Below, one piece after another: positions 41,261-54,794 of a DNA stretch of 64,000 nucleotides; position 1 is the first letter of the stretch, and the number at the start of each line of letters is the position of its first letter. Both the position numbers and the translations under genes were made by a program. Source of the stretch: Cladorrhinum sp. PSN259 (taxonomy: Eukaryota > Ascomycota > Sordariomycetes > Sordariales > Podosporaceae); NCBI GenBank assembly GCA_033725935.1, contig MU867096.1, positions 62,001 to 126,000 of the forward strand. The letters are read 5' to 3'. Under the pieces are notes generated by a model that ran no database searches, was not told the DNA's origin, and saw only the letters and a program-made list of their open reading frames with translations.

Positions 41261-43978
41261 TTAATCCTCAGTGATATCACCATACTCCCACATACCGCGG
41301 CGTCCGTCCTTTGCCACCTGCTCAATTTCTCTGAGTGACTTGAGCACAGGCTCGAAAACCTTGCTCCGCTCCCAGGCCTTGAGCTTGGTAGGGATAAGGC
41401 CATGGCCGTTCTCGATGATCTTGCGGTTAATGGACCCCGAAGCATCCTTGGCTCCTGTGTCCTTGGGGTCATAGAGGGTGACATAGCTGATGCCCTCCTT
41501 GGAATCAATGAAATCGAAGCTGGCCACCAGTTTCTTACCCTCCGTGAGCTCGTAGATGTAGTTGATGGCGTCGCTGAGATACTCGGGTGAGCCTGGGAGC
41601 TGTACAAAGGAGAGCTGGGCATCCGTCGCCTGGGCCTTCAATTTTTGAGGCCCGAACTGAGCTTGATCGAGAGGGCGAAGCTTAGCCCATGGCTGCTTCT
41701 CTGTGTTGCCGTAGTCAATGTAGACAACCTCAGCCACTTTGGCGGCGCGGTCATTGGACCTGATGCGGGCTCTGTACCATTCGCCGTCCTCAGAAAACTT
41801 GGCCGCAACGAGATCACCTGCCTTGGGGGCGTCCTTGAGAGCAACGTTGTTGTTAGGGCTCAAGTGGAATGACCTGAACTGGCTCATCAAAGTCTCAAGT
41901 GCAGCTGTACCCTTGCCAACCTCCTGAATCTTGATCCTGCCGTTCGAGTCAACGCTGGTGATGACGATATCGCGATAATCTTCAGGCTTCTTTTCGAGCG
42001 AAACAGGAGCATCGGGCGTCTCAGCAACCTCCTCTTCCTCAAGTTCATCCTGAGAAGGGTCCCAGTCTTTCCACAGGCCTTTTCTACCCTCCTTTGCTCG
42101 TTGCTGGGCAGCCAAAAGCTCAGCAGAGTTGCCAGCCTTCTCGGCTGAGTATTCGTGAACGGATGCAAGACCCTCTTCCACAAGAACCTTGGCAAAGCTC
42201 TCACGGTTGATGTAAAGATCGCCAATGAAGCCGCCAACCTTGTCAATATCGTGGACGTCAATCTCACAATCGCGTTGGTTGCAGCGTCTGTTAGCGAGGT
42301 CGAGACCCTCTTGTCCGAAGGGTTCACCCTGCTCACCAGGGTTGCGGGGGGCACGGGGGGCACGGATGCCGGCGAGCACAAGAGTAAGCTTGGCGCCTTC
42401 CTTGGGAATCAATACGGTGAAGCGAGATCCAGATTTGCAGAAATCGACGATACCGGGGATCTTGCGTTGCCTCGAAAGACCGCCCAGCTGGATCTTGGCC
42501 TTTTGAACACTCTCAGAGATGTCGGCATAGTTCTTCACCTTGGGAGCCTTGCCAGACCAAATTCCCTTCTTCTGCTCTTTGGCCGTCTCTTGAGCTGCGA
42601 GGAGCTCGTCGTAGTTTGGTGCCCTGTCAGTGTCGTCCTTGCGGTGTCTGATAACTGTGGCATAGCCATCCTGGACAAGCTGGAGACCAATGTTCTTGCC
42701 ACCCTGCGTAACACTGGCAACCTCGCGTGCCTCGAAATCATCGGTAGCGGGCTTGGTTCCGTCGACAGAGATTCGCACATGCTTGCCGATCAATTTTTTT
42801 CGCACATACTCCTTGGCTTCCTCTCTGTAAGGCGCCTCAGAAGCCTCTCCAGCACGGGGACCACGGACGCTGCTGAAGCTAATTCTCTTTTCAGCGCCAG
42901 CCTTATTCCGGATAAGAATGGTGTCGGCGCCAATAATCTTGGTGACAGTAGCTTCGGCATCCTTAGTACCGCCAGACTTTGGAACGAAAGCCCTGTGCAG
43001 ATTCTTGCGAGCAGCCTTTGCCTTCTCCTCAGCTGCGCGAAGAGCTGCCATGTCTGCTCCCAAGAATGTCGAGTGAAAGTCATTGCATCTAGCAAGACCG
43101 TCCTGAAGAAGGAACTCGGCAATGTTGCCGTTGGGGTGAAGCACAGATGCGACAAGCTGCCCCTGAGGGCTTGCGCCTACGATCTTGAACTCCACCTTGC
43201 GCTGAAGAAGCCGCTGCTCGACGAAAGAACGGGCTTCATCCCCGAACTCCTCAGCAGGCTGAACCTGGCCGTTGGCTGGGTTTGTCCGTGCGGTCGAAGG
43301 GGTACGGATACCTGCGATTAGGGTCATCACCTGGTAATGCTTCTTGTCTGAGGTGATAAGGCGAGTGAGCAAGCGGTCACCGCTAATTACGCGCTCGACA
43401 ACGCCATCCACTGTCTTGCCCTTCCACTCCTTCAAGAAATCAGGACCACCCAGGTCGTTTTGGACCTCGATGACGCCACCGGAACTAGCATGAAGACCAT
43501 TGCCCTCACCCTTGGCCTCAGTCTCCAAAGCCCGGAGGTAGTCGAGGTGGGCAAGAACGTCTTCAGCGTCGTCTTTTCTCCCAGCATCTTCTCGGACCCT
43601 CAGCCAGCCAGCCTTGACCGCAGCGTCTGGGAAGCTAGTGCCGTCCTGGAGCTGTGCTGTACCATACTCACGGCCAGAATTGGGAATGGTGTCTGATGTC
43701 ACGAATCAGCAAAACTGCCGAGAAGGGGATAATGAACACATATATATGTGTAATGAGAACTCACATGAGACATTGAACTTGATCAACTTTCCGACAGTCA
43801 AGTTTCTCAAGAACTCGCGGGACTGGAAAGCATATGGCTCATCACCATCCTTGCTGAGGCGAGGAGCAGAAACATAGGCCAGTGAGAAGGTCTTCTCCTG
43901 CGATGGGTTGTTTGGGCTTGCGAGGATGAAGGTATCGCCGCTCAACACGGACTTAACCTTGGCGATATGGCCTGTCAT
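41261..43978 (-). CDS. SND1: Tudor-SN (staphylococcal nuclease domain protein, p100)
   Basis: Exons are 43978-43765 and 43692-41261 (881 residues). The 72-nt intron (GTGAGT/ATCAG, phase 1) joins FNVS to YTIPNSGREYG. Domain order fits Tudor-SN: four staphylococcal-nuclease-like OB-fold repeats (about 1-140, 165-310, 325-480, 505-630). Repeated blocks include AEFLLQDGLARC, GLQLVQDGYATV and KVLVEEGLASV. A Tudor domain follows (about 680-760: GDLVAAKFSEDGEWYRARI, VYIDYGNTE), with a last half-SN segment after it. Human SND1 is 910 residues, so this is full length. The family binds and cleaves RNA and acts in RNA decay, splicing and stress granules. The catalytic Arg/Glu residues of true staphylococcal nuclease are not clearly kept in all repeats. 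Usually cytoplasmic and nuclear. Confidence 0.94.
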
Positions 43979-45063
43979 GATGAAGGATTGTGATGCTGTC
44001 TGTGAAGAAAAGATAACGACTTAGCAAGGTGGATGACTTTTGCACTGTTGAAAAAATTCTTGTCAGTTTGTTGCTCAGCAATTGATGCTATTTTCTCGAA
44101 CGTTGGGTTAAGCTCCCCTCACCGTCTCGGGCAAGGTTTCCCCACCAGAACAACAGGCCACCTTGTCCAACAACAAAGCTCAAGGATAGCTTGGACGATG
44201 AGATGAGGGGCTTGGTGGGTGACACAACTTACCGTTAACAGCAATTGCTTCAGCAAGAAGGAAATATGAAGATAAATTCTGTTGCAGCAGCAGGTGAAGA
44301 TGAAAAGGAATGGGTGTTGACGTGGTTTATGCGGAGGGGCAAGTTGACTAGATGTGAGAGGTGGTGCTATTTGACAGCTTTCATAATTAATTTGGATTGG
44401 CTCCAGGGATTGTGGGGTAGAGAGCTTCAACCCCAGCCCAGCAGCTCGTTTCAGGGGCTCAAGCTCCTCGCCAGTGACCACTCATGTGAGGTTAATTCAC
44501 AGCGGCTAGGCGGAATCAGGCAATCCCACCTGCCCATTTAGATGCGGCTTGAACTTTTTTTCTGCCCCTCCTTCAGATACCTGTCTAGTATATACACTTC
44601 CAGCTGTGAGCTCTATTCTACTGGTTAGTGTAAGATAGTATGTATGTACGTACACCCGACATGGCCCTGAGAACTCGAGGTCTCCGACCCGGACCCATTC
44701 AAGGAGGCGCGCGCGAATTGTATGTGCATATCCGTACATAAACGTGTGGGGTGCCGATGTTTTGTGCTTGCCCCGCCATATTCCGTCATGGTATCTTCCG
44801 ATTCGAGCTTGAGCTTCCGAAATGCGATCAATGAGTACATATATATATATATATATATACTTATATAGGCACTGGAAGCAGCGGTACGATTTTGGCACGA
44901 CTGTTTGAAGTAAAGCAGAGCGCTCAATGGAAGTAAATAAGCATGCTAGTGCAGGATATATTGTGTTTCTGAAAAGGTGCTACGGCAAAATCTTTCCAGC
45001 TCTTCCAGTAACGTTCATCATACTATTCCACACAGCTGGCCGGGGCCATCAGTCTCGACCAAT
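43979..45063. other. Intergenic with (AT)n tract
   Basis: About 1.1 kb between the Tudor-SN start and the SOD1 stop. It should hold the Tudor-SN promoter and leader. A (AT) microsatellite of about 21 bp lies at 44839-44859. Short minus-strand frames around 44506-44927 read through this tract and are not credible. Confidence 0.6.
44839..44859. repeat. (AT)n microsatellite
   Basis: Uninterrupted alternating A and T for about 21 bases, upstream of the Tudor-SN gene. Confidence 0.9.
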
Positions 45064-45906
45064 TTACTCGGAGATACCGATGACGCCGCAAGCAGGGCGG
45101 GGACCAGCGTTGCCAGTCTTGAGAGACTCCTCGTTGTCGCCCTTGCCGAGGTCGTCAGTGCCGGCGTGGATAACGACAGTGCGCTGATATAAAGTTAGTA
45201 CTCGGTGTTATAGAGAAGGTTCTCAGGGCTGTAAACGTACGCCGATGACGCTCTCGGGACCAATGAGCTTGATGAGGCTATCGGTCACGGTGCCCTTGGA
45301 GTTACCCTGGGCATCGGTCTCGATGTTGCCGAGATCACCGACGTGGCGGTTCTCATCAGTGCGGTTGCCGTGGGTCTTGCCGTGGGGGTTGACTGTGAAG
45401 ACAAATGCTGTCAGTCTCTCCAATACCTCAACCTTGGAACCGGACGGGATCTTCGCTTCTTACAGTGGGGGCCGGCAGAGGTGCAGCCGTTGGTGTTGTC
45501 ACCGAAGGTGTGAATGTGCATGCCACGCTTGGCATTGGCATCGTGGCCAGTGATATCCCAGGTGACGGTGGTAGGACCAGCCTCGGTCTCCTGCTCGAAG
45601 ACGAGGGAGCCGGAGACCTTAGAGTCACCACGGAGAACAGCAACTACAACATGTCTGCGTCAGCAACTGCACTCTGCAGAAATCCACAATGCAGGGACCA
45701 TCTCCCATTAGGGTACAGAGTGTCCATCAAGGTGTCCGGGTTGGTGTCATTGAACCCTTCTAGACTGAACTCAACTTGGGAGTGGCCTATTCCCCCGGAC
45801 CGGACGGACCGCCCCGGCAAGGCACGCGGGGAATTGCGTTGAGGGACTTGGATGGCGGGGTAAATTCAATTAAAGGAAACGCTCTGAACTTACCAGCCTT
45901 GACCAT
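45064..45906 (-). CDS. SOD1: Cu/Zn superoxide dismutase
   Basis: Four exons: 45906-45894, 45643-45464, 45392-45241 and 45183-45064 (154 residues). Introns are 250, 71 and 57 nt with GTAAGT, GTAAGA and GTACGT donors; phase is kept throughout. All metal ligands are present: His47, His49, His64, His72, His81, Asp84 and His121. So are the disulfide cysteines Cys58 and Cys147 and the active-site Arg144. The enzyme converts superoxide to oxygen and hydrogen peroxide in the cytosol and mitochondrial intermembrane space. Length is exactly that of fungal SOD1. The first exon encodes only MVKA plus one base, and its 250-nt intron is the longest in the gene. Confidence 0.97.
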
Positions 45907-48393
45907 TTTGGCGGTGTTTGAGAGAGATGGTGAAGAGTCTTGTTGGTTTGGAAGATGGGTGGATGATGCGATGATGGGCTGGACAAGAGGTTCACGAAAA
46001 GGGGGGAAGCTGGAGATATTTGTGTGGAATTGGAAAACCTAGGCACAACAAGAATAGCTGCTTGCTACGGCGGGGGGGGAAGCTCGGGTTTCCGAGGATC
46101 GTTGGTTAAGGTGGGGTCCTAAGGATGACGAGAGCGAGCCAGCTCCCGCTTGCGGCGGAGACGAACTGGATGAGTTTCGACTTCAACCCCGCATTGCCGT
46201 CATTCTCCGTGCTTCTCCCTTTGCGCCTTCGACTCGAGGGTGGCGCTTACCAATTGTGGCTGTTCTCGAAACTTTTGTCTGCGGCGCTGCCGTGCATTCG
46301 ACCAGACGCCGGCTCTTCTGTGTCCCTTTTCGGACATATTGCAGATATTTATGGTCCAACAAGGAATGGGCTTGCGGCTCAGGAGAGATGTGTTCCTATG
46401 AGAGTGTCGCAGGTTCTCTGCCCCATTGGACCCTTGGGCGCATAGTTTCTTGGCAACGGCTCGGAAACTGAAGATGGTATAGATCTGTACGGATTGGTTT
46501 CGCGTTACCGCTCCTGTTCGGCTCAGTAGCTAAATATGTGTGGGCAGAACTAAGATCAGGATATATATCGAGCATATATATGCTTAAACCTTGGATAATT
46601 ATTCCTTTGCTCGTAGGTATGAAGGCGTCCTGTCGGAACCACACCACCGGTACCCCACGTGGGAGCTCCATATCCATTATAGACTAGAAACATCAGCCTG
46701 GCTTAGAAAAAAGAAAAAAAGGATGACGTTGGTTGCTAACTGAGAGAACTTTGTTGATTTACAATTCAGGACTTCCACGCCGTGAAAGTTTGGGATTACG
46801 AGACGACGTGAGTTTTTCGAAGTTACGGTGTAATGGCTGCATGCATACCAACACCGCAATGAAGCGTCGTGGTTGTGTTTTTGTACTAGGGGGAAGAATC
46901 TCGTACAAGCAAGCTTTCAAAATTCGTGGTTATTTTATGGGGAGTTGAAGAGCTTCCGATGCGACTCAGTCGTCAGTCACCGGACTCCCGTCGTTTGCAG
47001 ACCACTCAATAAAGAGAATGGATTGCACAGAGGAGGAAGTGTCGGCATACCTACATATGTCCAAACAAGTCTAAAAGCACCGGAGGCCTGCTGCGGATAG
47101 CATGGAATAAACATGATGACAGGATCAGAACACCCCATTCCACGTCAAGTCCTGCAACACAGAGCTCGGGAGCATGCCGCGAGCCGGCGCTGATTGGCTG
47201 TTGATTGTTCAGCAACACGGACGCCAGCAGCCCAGCACGTCGCCATGAATCGAGCAATGGCCCTGCCTCGTTAGTGCTTTGGTCCCCGGCTCCCGCAACA
47301 CGGACTTTTGTCTTTCGACCACGGGCATTCCCCAGATTTGGGCTGAGTTTTAGACATTCAGACAAGAGACTTTAGTGAATTTCTTCTGGAAAACCTCTGA
47401 AAGTTGCTTTGCTCTCCGTATTTCATTTGTTCCGCTCTCGTCTTGATTGAATTAGTTTGGGATATCTGCTTTTCGCTTCCACGTTGTGACCATCTTTGCT
47501 TCGCCCAGCAAGCAATCATCCCGTCGGAGACGCCCCAAGTGGCTTGGCCTTCTTGTGCCCATTGGGCTTCCCTTCCAGGTAAACCCTCTGCCCACTCTTT
47601 TGGTGTGTGGGTGTTTGAGATTCCTCACGAGGGGCAGCCTGGGATATTATATGACGATCAATGAACATGACGCCACGATACCAACACAATAGCACCGAAT
47701 ACTTGACAAATCTGTTCGAGTCTGCAATACTTGGACGATCTTGAAAGTATCTGGTCCTTTCGGATTTGCATGGAAACCTGAAAGAAGGGTTAAGAAAGCA
47801 CCGAGCATCGCAGCAGCAAGCAACAGCAATCGGATTTTAGCGTCTGACGACAGCCGCCCAGACCATTAATTTATTACTTCCAGTTTGATACTCCACCTCC
47901 ACACTGCGGCGAACAGGCCTCTGCAACGGCGATTTACCTCCCGCATCCACTCACCCACTTTAACAACGCAAGCCATGTCTTGATAACCCCATTTTGCCGA
48001 CCTGGATTGCACACCAAATTTCCAGCGGAAACCTTTTGAAAAGGAGAGCGACGTCCAGACAGTCAGCGCGGATGGTGACGCGAGCGCGACCCGGCGAGGC
48101 TGTCGATTGATCTTTGGAGCCACATCCAAGCGCCATATCACCATTGACATCCCACACCTACCACTTCAACCACCCGCTACTGGAGAAGCATCTCTTTCGC
48201 GCTTCACATCCGGGGCGACCTCGCAACAAATCTCGGAGGCATTTCGATAGGTAATCTGCTTCGCCTAAACCACCGATACCCTTCCCATAAGAGCTATACC
48301 ACCGTCACCTCTGCCGCCGCCGCCGCCGCATCCGAACCGAACCGCGCTCTCCTCATCTTCCCCGCAGAGTCTCTTATCGTCAACCCGGACGCC
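45907..48393. other. Divergent promoter of SOD1 and ROM2
   Basis: About 2.5 kb between divergent starts. The ROM2 side (47850-48393) is pyrimidine-rich and holds a (CCG)n run near 48319-48333, as in a long 5' UTR. The SOD1 side has no clear TATA box. Frames of up to 106 codons are featureless. No gene seen. Confidence 0.55.
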
Positions 48394-51300
48394 ATGTCGT
48401 TTCGTGGGGACGAGTCGCGCCGGTACGGTCATGTCCCTCCGGCACAATACCCAGTCGCCGGCGCGCAGCAACAAGCTGCAGGATACCCCCAAAGGAGGCC
48501 AAGTTTCAACAACGGCGACGACCAGACCTACTTCGATCAAAGTGCCACCGGAGCCCGCCCTCAACCATTATATACTGGTAATGCAAATGCGGGGAGGGGT
48601 GACGAAGAACTGTTTATAAGCAGCCCGACGACAGAGTCGCATGCACCACAGAACCGACTACCCTTCGTATCAGGATTGCCAGCAAGCCCAGCTCCAGGTT
48701 ATCAACGACAGTACCAGGCGCAGGTTCCGCCCCCTCCTCCATCGCATTCTACATATAACCCACAGAACTTTGCTCGATCACAGTCAACATCATTACCATA
48801 TCATCCCTCACCGGGTGGAGCGGCGAGATATACTCCGACACAAAGCCCGACCTATGCCTCGCCGCCAACGAACTACACTCCACAGGCATATAATCCAGCA
48901 GCGTATGCTAATGCCAGCGCTGTCGCAGCGACTCCCCAGAGACACTCCACTGTTGCCGGATACAGCAACTATAATTACAATTACAACTCGGCCGCCAATC
49001 CCCACGTCTCAGCGGCGTATGCTCCGCCGCCGCCGACGACCTACGGCGCACCACAGCAGACTTTGGCAGCTGCTCCGTCAATACAGCCGAGTTCGGGTTA
49101 TGAGCCAGCGGTTCATGGTTCGCAGTATGCTTCGTCTGCAGCTGCACCTGCTGCTTCACAGCAGTACGATCCATCATATTCAAACTCGTCAAGCTATGGT
49201 GGCGGTCACCAATATTCTAATTCTTATGCTCCAAATGGCTCCAGCGCAACCACTAGTCCCTCGTACTCAGTATCGACCAGTCAAGCACCCTATCCAACTC
49301 ACTCGCAAATGCCGGTCGGCCCAGCCTATTCCCCTGATCCAAGTTCCTTTGCCAACAGAGCTTCTCGAGCCAACTCCCAGCCTTCGCCATTGCCCTCGCC
49401 TTCAGGCCATCCTATGCAAAGTTCGATGCTCTCGAGACACCCGACGAACGCTCCGCTTCCCAGCCGCCCAATGGACTATGTGCCGGAGGAACCAGATTGG
49501 AGAGCCAATGGTCGGGGTGGAGGTGATATTCACTATACTCAGGACAGCTTGATGCAGGATATTGCGTCTGGATTGGGAGTATCTTCACAGGGGCAGCACC
49601 CTCCGAATGCTAACGGCGCTTCGGATGACACCCAGGTGCGAAGGTATAACTCCGTGGGATCCAACGCACCATCAGATTACACTTTGGTAGATCGCTATCC
49701 ATCCAATGCTGGCGCATCAATAAATCGATACCCGTCAAATGCCTCAACGGCCGTCAACAATGCCAACGAGGTATCGACTACCTACAACTGGGAATCTGAG
49801 GAGAGCGACCCCGAGGGTGCCGCGGGTTTGCTGGCTATGCAGAATGATTTCAACGATCAAAGATTTAGTGGAATCGCCTATCAGGGCTATCCAGCCAACT
49901 CTGCCCCAGCACCTCTGGCAACAGCTTCATCGCCTTCCCCCGCTCCTCCGCCTGTTTCCCATATGTCACCACCTTATGACGATCATGCGAGCACTGATAG
50001 TGACTACGGAGGAATGGACCTTGGGATGTACGGAGGTGGCTACCCTGGTAACCTTCACTATGGAAACGATTTTGGTTCCCCGCCAGGCACGGCAACAATG
50101 CTTGATACTCCACGACCGTTACCGACCCCCCAGGGTCAGATTGCAGAGCGGCCTCCGTTCTCGGATGTTTCGGTTGACTACGGTGGAACTGGCGGCCTTC
50201 AGCCACCTCAGCAGCACAGACTAAGCTTTGATGAGGGCGATGAGAGGGTGGACATTCACTCTCCGCAGAGTGGCAGTGATTCTCCTTCCAAGGAAGACTA
50301 TCCCTATGACCAAATGTTCTGGCATCCAGGTCTGTCAAATAGACCTCTGCCCGCCATTCCTCCAGTGCCAGATGCTACGACCAAGGACTCCTTGCTGTCT
50401 CCCGATCCAGCAAACAGAGCCGCACATCAACACAACTACTCCCTCAGTGCAGACTCCAATCGGCTACCTTATCCCCCTGACTCACACGACGGATACCAAG
50501 CCCAGCAGCATGTTGAGCGATCAGTATCTCTTTTAAACCACAGCCACACACCACCAGTACAGGCGCCCGCTAGGTCTAGGACCGATGCTGCTGAGGAGCG
50601 TAGGCGAGCGCAGAAGCATCTGTCTATGCACCAGCATACTTTGTCCTATACACAGGAGGGATACGAAACTGGCACGCCGTCAGGTCTCGCCAGTTATGAT
50701 ATGATAACATTGCCGACTGGCAGAAGGAAGAAGTTTACCCCTTCGAAGCTTACTTCTGCTGATATAAAGCGATGTTTTGAGCCATGGGCGCTGAGCGGTA
50801 TCACTGCTTGGATTCGTGAAATGGCCGAGGGAGAGCCGGACCTGAAGAGAAAGACGATCGAAGAGGGCGTCCTCAAGCTCTTCTGTGCCAAGGTTCCCAC
50901 CATGAACGTTGCAGATGCAGAGCTTCTCAGCGCCAATGTTGTTGATACCATGTTTGCGTCTGGCATTCTGATTCCTGAAGAGGAATGGGTCAAATTTGGA
51001 CCAGGCGAGATGTCTGGTGTGCTCTGGCAGCTTACTGGCTCTGGTTGTTATGCTCCTAAACTTCACGAGGACGAGGGTCTCGCGCCAAGGTTGCACGACA
51101 ACGGCATGCCTGTGAGATGTTATTCTCACCACTGCGGCAGAACCTTGAAGAAGGCCAATCTTGATAACATGATGTCTGAGGAAGACAACGTGACCCTTGA
51201 CTGGGCCACTTTCCACGGCGTCACGAAAGATGACATCCTAAACAAACATAAAAAGGAGGTGGAAAGGCAAAATGTACTTCACGAAATTGTTACTGGTGAG

Positions 51301-53775
51301 GAGGATTTCATGAATCAACTTGATGTTTTGCGACTGCTCTACCGAGACCAACTCCGGGTCTATCAGCCACCGATCATCGCCACCAACAGGTTGGAAAAAT
51401 TCCTTGACATGGTGTTTGGCAAGGTAGATGCGGTGAAGCAGATCAATAAAGAGCACCTCCTTTCGCAGCTCAAATACCGCCAAAAGGAACAAGGGCCATG
51501 GATTGTTGGTTTCAGTGACCTTTTCCGGGAGTGGATCCGCAAAGCAAAGCCGATTTATATTGAGTACTGCTCCTCCTTTCCCCATGCCACGTATATGATT
51601 CGGAGGGAGGAGAGTAGAAACCTCCTCTTCCGCCAATTCTTAGACATGGTCAGGGACCACCCGCGTTCGAAGCGTCTGGAGTGGACTACTTTCCTGAAGG
51701 CCCCAATCACTCGATTGCAGCGATATGGCCTCCTGCTTGAAACAGTAAAAAAGAATATGGTTGAAGAAAGTGAGGAGAAGACAAACCTTTTAAGGGCGCT
51801 GGAGGAGATCAAGGCGGTAACTCACGAGTGTGACGAGAAGGTGGCGGAAATGACGAAGAAGGTAGAGCTGCTTGAGCTTCAGAGCAGTCTAGTTCTCCGG
51901 CCAGGGTTCCAGTCTGTTTTGAATCTTGACCATCTAGGGCGAGAATTACTTAAGCAGGGCGAGCTTCAGCGTCAGGGTTCGAAGGGTGTCCGTTGGGTTG
52001 ATACGCACGCATTGCTGTTTGATCATTACTTCATCTTAGCCAAAGCTGTTGCGGCGAAGGACGGTAGAAGTGACAAGAAATACGACGTGTCAAAAGAGGT
52101 AAGATTCTTTGCCGGAGTTGAGGATAGAGCGATTGAACTGACAACTTCATAGCCAATCCCCATGCCTCTTCTCTTCCTTGAGAGCTTAAATGACGAGCCA
52201 ATTACCAAGCAAAAAGGCCTGACCGCTCCTCTCACTAGGACAGCTCCTGCAGCTGGCTCTGGAACTCAACTCAACAAAGTGGCTTCTAACGGAGAGCGAC
52301 CTGGGATAGATCATACCGCTACCAGCTCTTCCATTGGATCAGCCAGCGCTGTTACTCGGCTAGGACAAGGCGGCATGGACGATGGCAAGATTCTTTATCC
52401 CTTCAGGATAAAGCATTTAGGCCACGATATTTACACCCTCTATGCTCCATCAGCCCAGGACCGTGCGGTCTGGTGTTCAGCGATTATTGAGGCCAAGACG
52501 AGGCATGCGCGGGCACTTCATGCCCAGAATGCAGAACCTTTCCGACTGCGCATAATCTCAGACGGCGCCTTTGCATACGACTCGACCTCGCCTTTCGGAA
52601 GACAGCCAAGTGTTTCGATTAGAGGTACGCCCTTGGACAGAGCCATCCGAGAAATGGAGCAAGCATATGGGCCGGGAAGGGGACCTCCACCGGTCTGCAG
52701 AGCTACTGTCAACTGCGCTTGTGGTTTTACGGCATTCGGAAAATCAATGATTGCCATTGGCACCGATTACGGAGTCTACATCTCAGAGGCTGCAAACCCT
52801 CGCGGGTGGACTAGGACCGTCCAGATCAGCAAGGTCACGCAGATCGCAGTCTTGGAGGATTTCTCGGTCTGTCTTCTGATTGCAGATAGATCTCTGATCT
52901 CCTACCCTCTCGATGTGGTCGCACCTGTATCGAACTTCCCTGCGCCAACCCATGACAATCCTCGTCGGGCTCCCCAAAGACTTGCAAAGGACGTGGCTTT
53001 CTTCGCCACTGCAAAGATGAAGGAACGGATGCTCCTCTTCTACAAGCGCAAGGAGGGTATGCACAACACATTCAAGGTCCTAGAGCCGGTCTTCCAGAAG
53101 TCAACAGAAAAGAAGTCCAGACTGTTCGGTAGCAGAAAGGGTGGGACGGGCTCTACCGAGTCGTTTCGTGACTTTGACGAGTTCTACCTCCCTACCGAGT
53201 GCTTCTCGCTTAATCTTTTCCAGAGTTATATTGCTGTTGCATCAGCCAAGGGTTTCGAACTGTTGACTCTCGATAAGAAGGTGACGCAGTCAATCCCTCG
53301 CGACCTCAGCTTACCCGCCATCGCCAATATCGCCAGTCGAATTGAGAAACAGCGGCCCCTCGGCATGTTCAAGCTCAATGACCAGGAGTTCTTGTTGACT
53401 TACGAGGATTGTGCTGTGTATGTTGACAAGCACGGCGAAATCAGCCGCACTCTTATCATGGAGTACTCTGGCAAGCAGAAGAGGGCAAAGGCGGCGACCA
53501 TGTTCGGGCAGTACCTGTTGCTGTTTAATGAGGATTACGTTGAGGTCAGGAATGCGGAGAATGGGCGCTTGAGGCAAATCATTGCTGGGCGTGATGTGCG
53601 ATGCTTGGATTACGGGTTTAGGGGACCGACGGGCAGTGGTGGGGGCTTGCTACCTCCTCCCGGACAGGACTCGAAGGGGACGATCAAGATTTGCATGAGT
53701 CACCCCGAGGTGCCAGGCGGACAGATCGTGTTGGAGATGTTGTTGAATGATGGACATGCGGAGAAAGGTGCGTAA
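48394..53775 (+). CDS. ROM2: Rho1 guanine nucleotide exchange factor (Rom2-type)
   Basis: Exons are 48394-52098 and 52153-53775 (1775 residues). The 54-nt intron (GTAAGA, ACTGAC branch, CATAG) joins DVSKE to PIPMPLLFLESL inside the PH domain. Residues 1-770 are Pro/Ser/Tyr/Gln-rich and disordered. A DEP-like module lies at about 780-885 and the RhoGEF (DH) domain at about 958-1165 (LHEIVTGEEDFMNQLDVL, FLKAPITRLQRYGLLLE). The PH domain is at about 1175-1390, and a CNH domain at about 1415-1755 (AIGTDYGVYIS, FELLTLDKKV). This order matches fungal Rom1/Rom2, which load GTP on Rho1 at the plasma membrane and drive cell-wall-integrity signalling and glucan synthesis. The N-terminal tail is longer than in yeast Rom2. 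The first ATG after the CCG-rich leader was chosen. Confidence 0.95.
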
Positions 53776-54794
53776 AGGATGTGATGAAAAGGGGGAAATG
53801 GGTAGGGGCGGTGTTGTTGAGTCGTGCATGTTGGACATACATGGGATGGTTGAAATGGAGTCAAAGAAAGAAGCGAGTATTGGTGTATGTGTGTTTGGTT
53901 CTCGAAAGGATTCCGGTTGTCTCTTCTTCTTTTTCTGCATTGTTTTTGCCTTTCTGACAGCCATGGGATGGGGGGGTGGGAATATTTTTCTCTTTTTTTC
54001 TGACTTTTATTTTTTTCTTCCTCTTCTGTTTAAACATTTTGTTCTTAGTGATTCCCCACGCTTTAATTTCAACAAAAGGACTTTTCAGAGTTTATTTATC
54101 ACCCGCTGGATGATAGAGTACCATATTTCCCCGTGAAAAAAGGAAAAGAAGGCAAGACTTCATTTTAGTGTTGTTGAAAATCTTGGTCAATTAATGACAC
54201 ATTATATGAAAAGACCGGTCCCCCTTCTAAGTCGTCGAGAGAACCTTTCCTGCATTGTATGAGACCGGTTTGCCTTTTAAGTGGCCGAGAAGAACTTGCT
54301 TGCATTGCGTGAGGCCGGCCTGCCTTCTAAGTCGTCGAGAGGAACTTGCCTGCATTGCTTGAGACCGGTTCGTCTTCCGAGTAGTCTAGAAGAGCTTGCT
54401 TGCTTGCATTGCATGAGATTGCATGACGCCGGTTTGCCTTTTGAGAAAGAGCTTTTCTCCATTACATGAAACCGGGACGCCTTCTGAGCGGTTCAGAAGA
54501 GCGTGATGGGTAGTAGTAAGATCTCTGAGAAATGTCAGTTCCGCACGGAGCAAGCTCTATCCTTTTTTTCCTGATTTCGCAGCTTCTGTTCTCCTGGAGA
54601 GATCAGAATTTAAGTTAAAAAAGCAAACAAGAGCGAAACATAACAGCAAAGAACTCAACAGGTTATATTCTGCAGCGTTCATTCGATTAGAAAGATGTAA
54701 ATGTAAACACACACCAAAAAAAAAATAAAAAAAAATAAAAAAAAAATTGGGGGGGGGAAGAGAAGCTGAACAACAGCTTTCTGGAAGAAAAAAA
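53776..54794. other. ROM2 3' region with minisatellite
   Basis: About 1 kb. The first 350 bases are T-rich (3' UTR/terminator-like). A tandem repeat of about 50 bp follows at 54212-54505, and an A/T-rich run at 54714-54746 precedes the tRNA on its 3' side. That run reads as poly-T with interruptions on the minus strand, after the tRNA, and could serve as the RNA polymerase III terminator. Confidence 0.6.
54212..54505. repeat. 50-bp minisatellite, about six units
   Basis: Units start at 54212, 54262, 54312, 54362, 54426 and 54469. The first three are 50 bp each, then 64, 43 and about 37 bp. Each unit starts like AGACCGGTTTGCCTTTTAAG and ends like CTTGCNTGCATTGCATG. Units 1-3 are about 80 percent alike by eye. 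A period of 50 is not a multiple of three, so a repeated peptide is not encoded. Confidence 0.85.

Noticed and set aside
42155..43321. 388-codon plus-strand frame
   Set aside because: Lies wholly antisense to the Tudor-SN coding exon, whose protein is well supported; an antisense shadow of codon bias.
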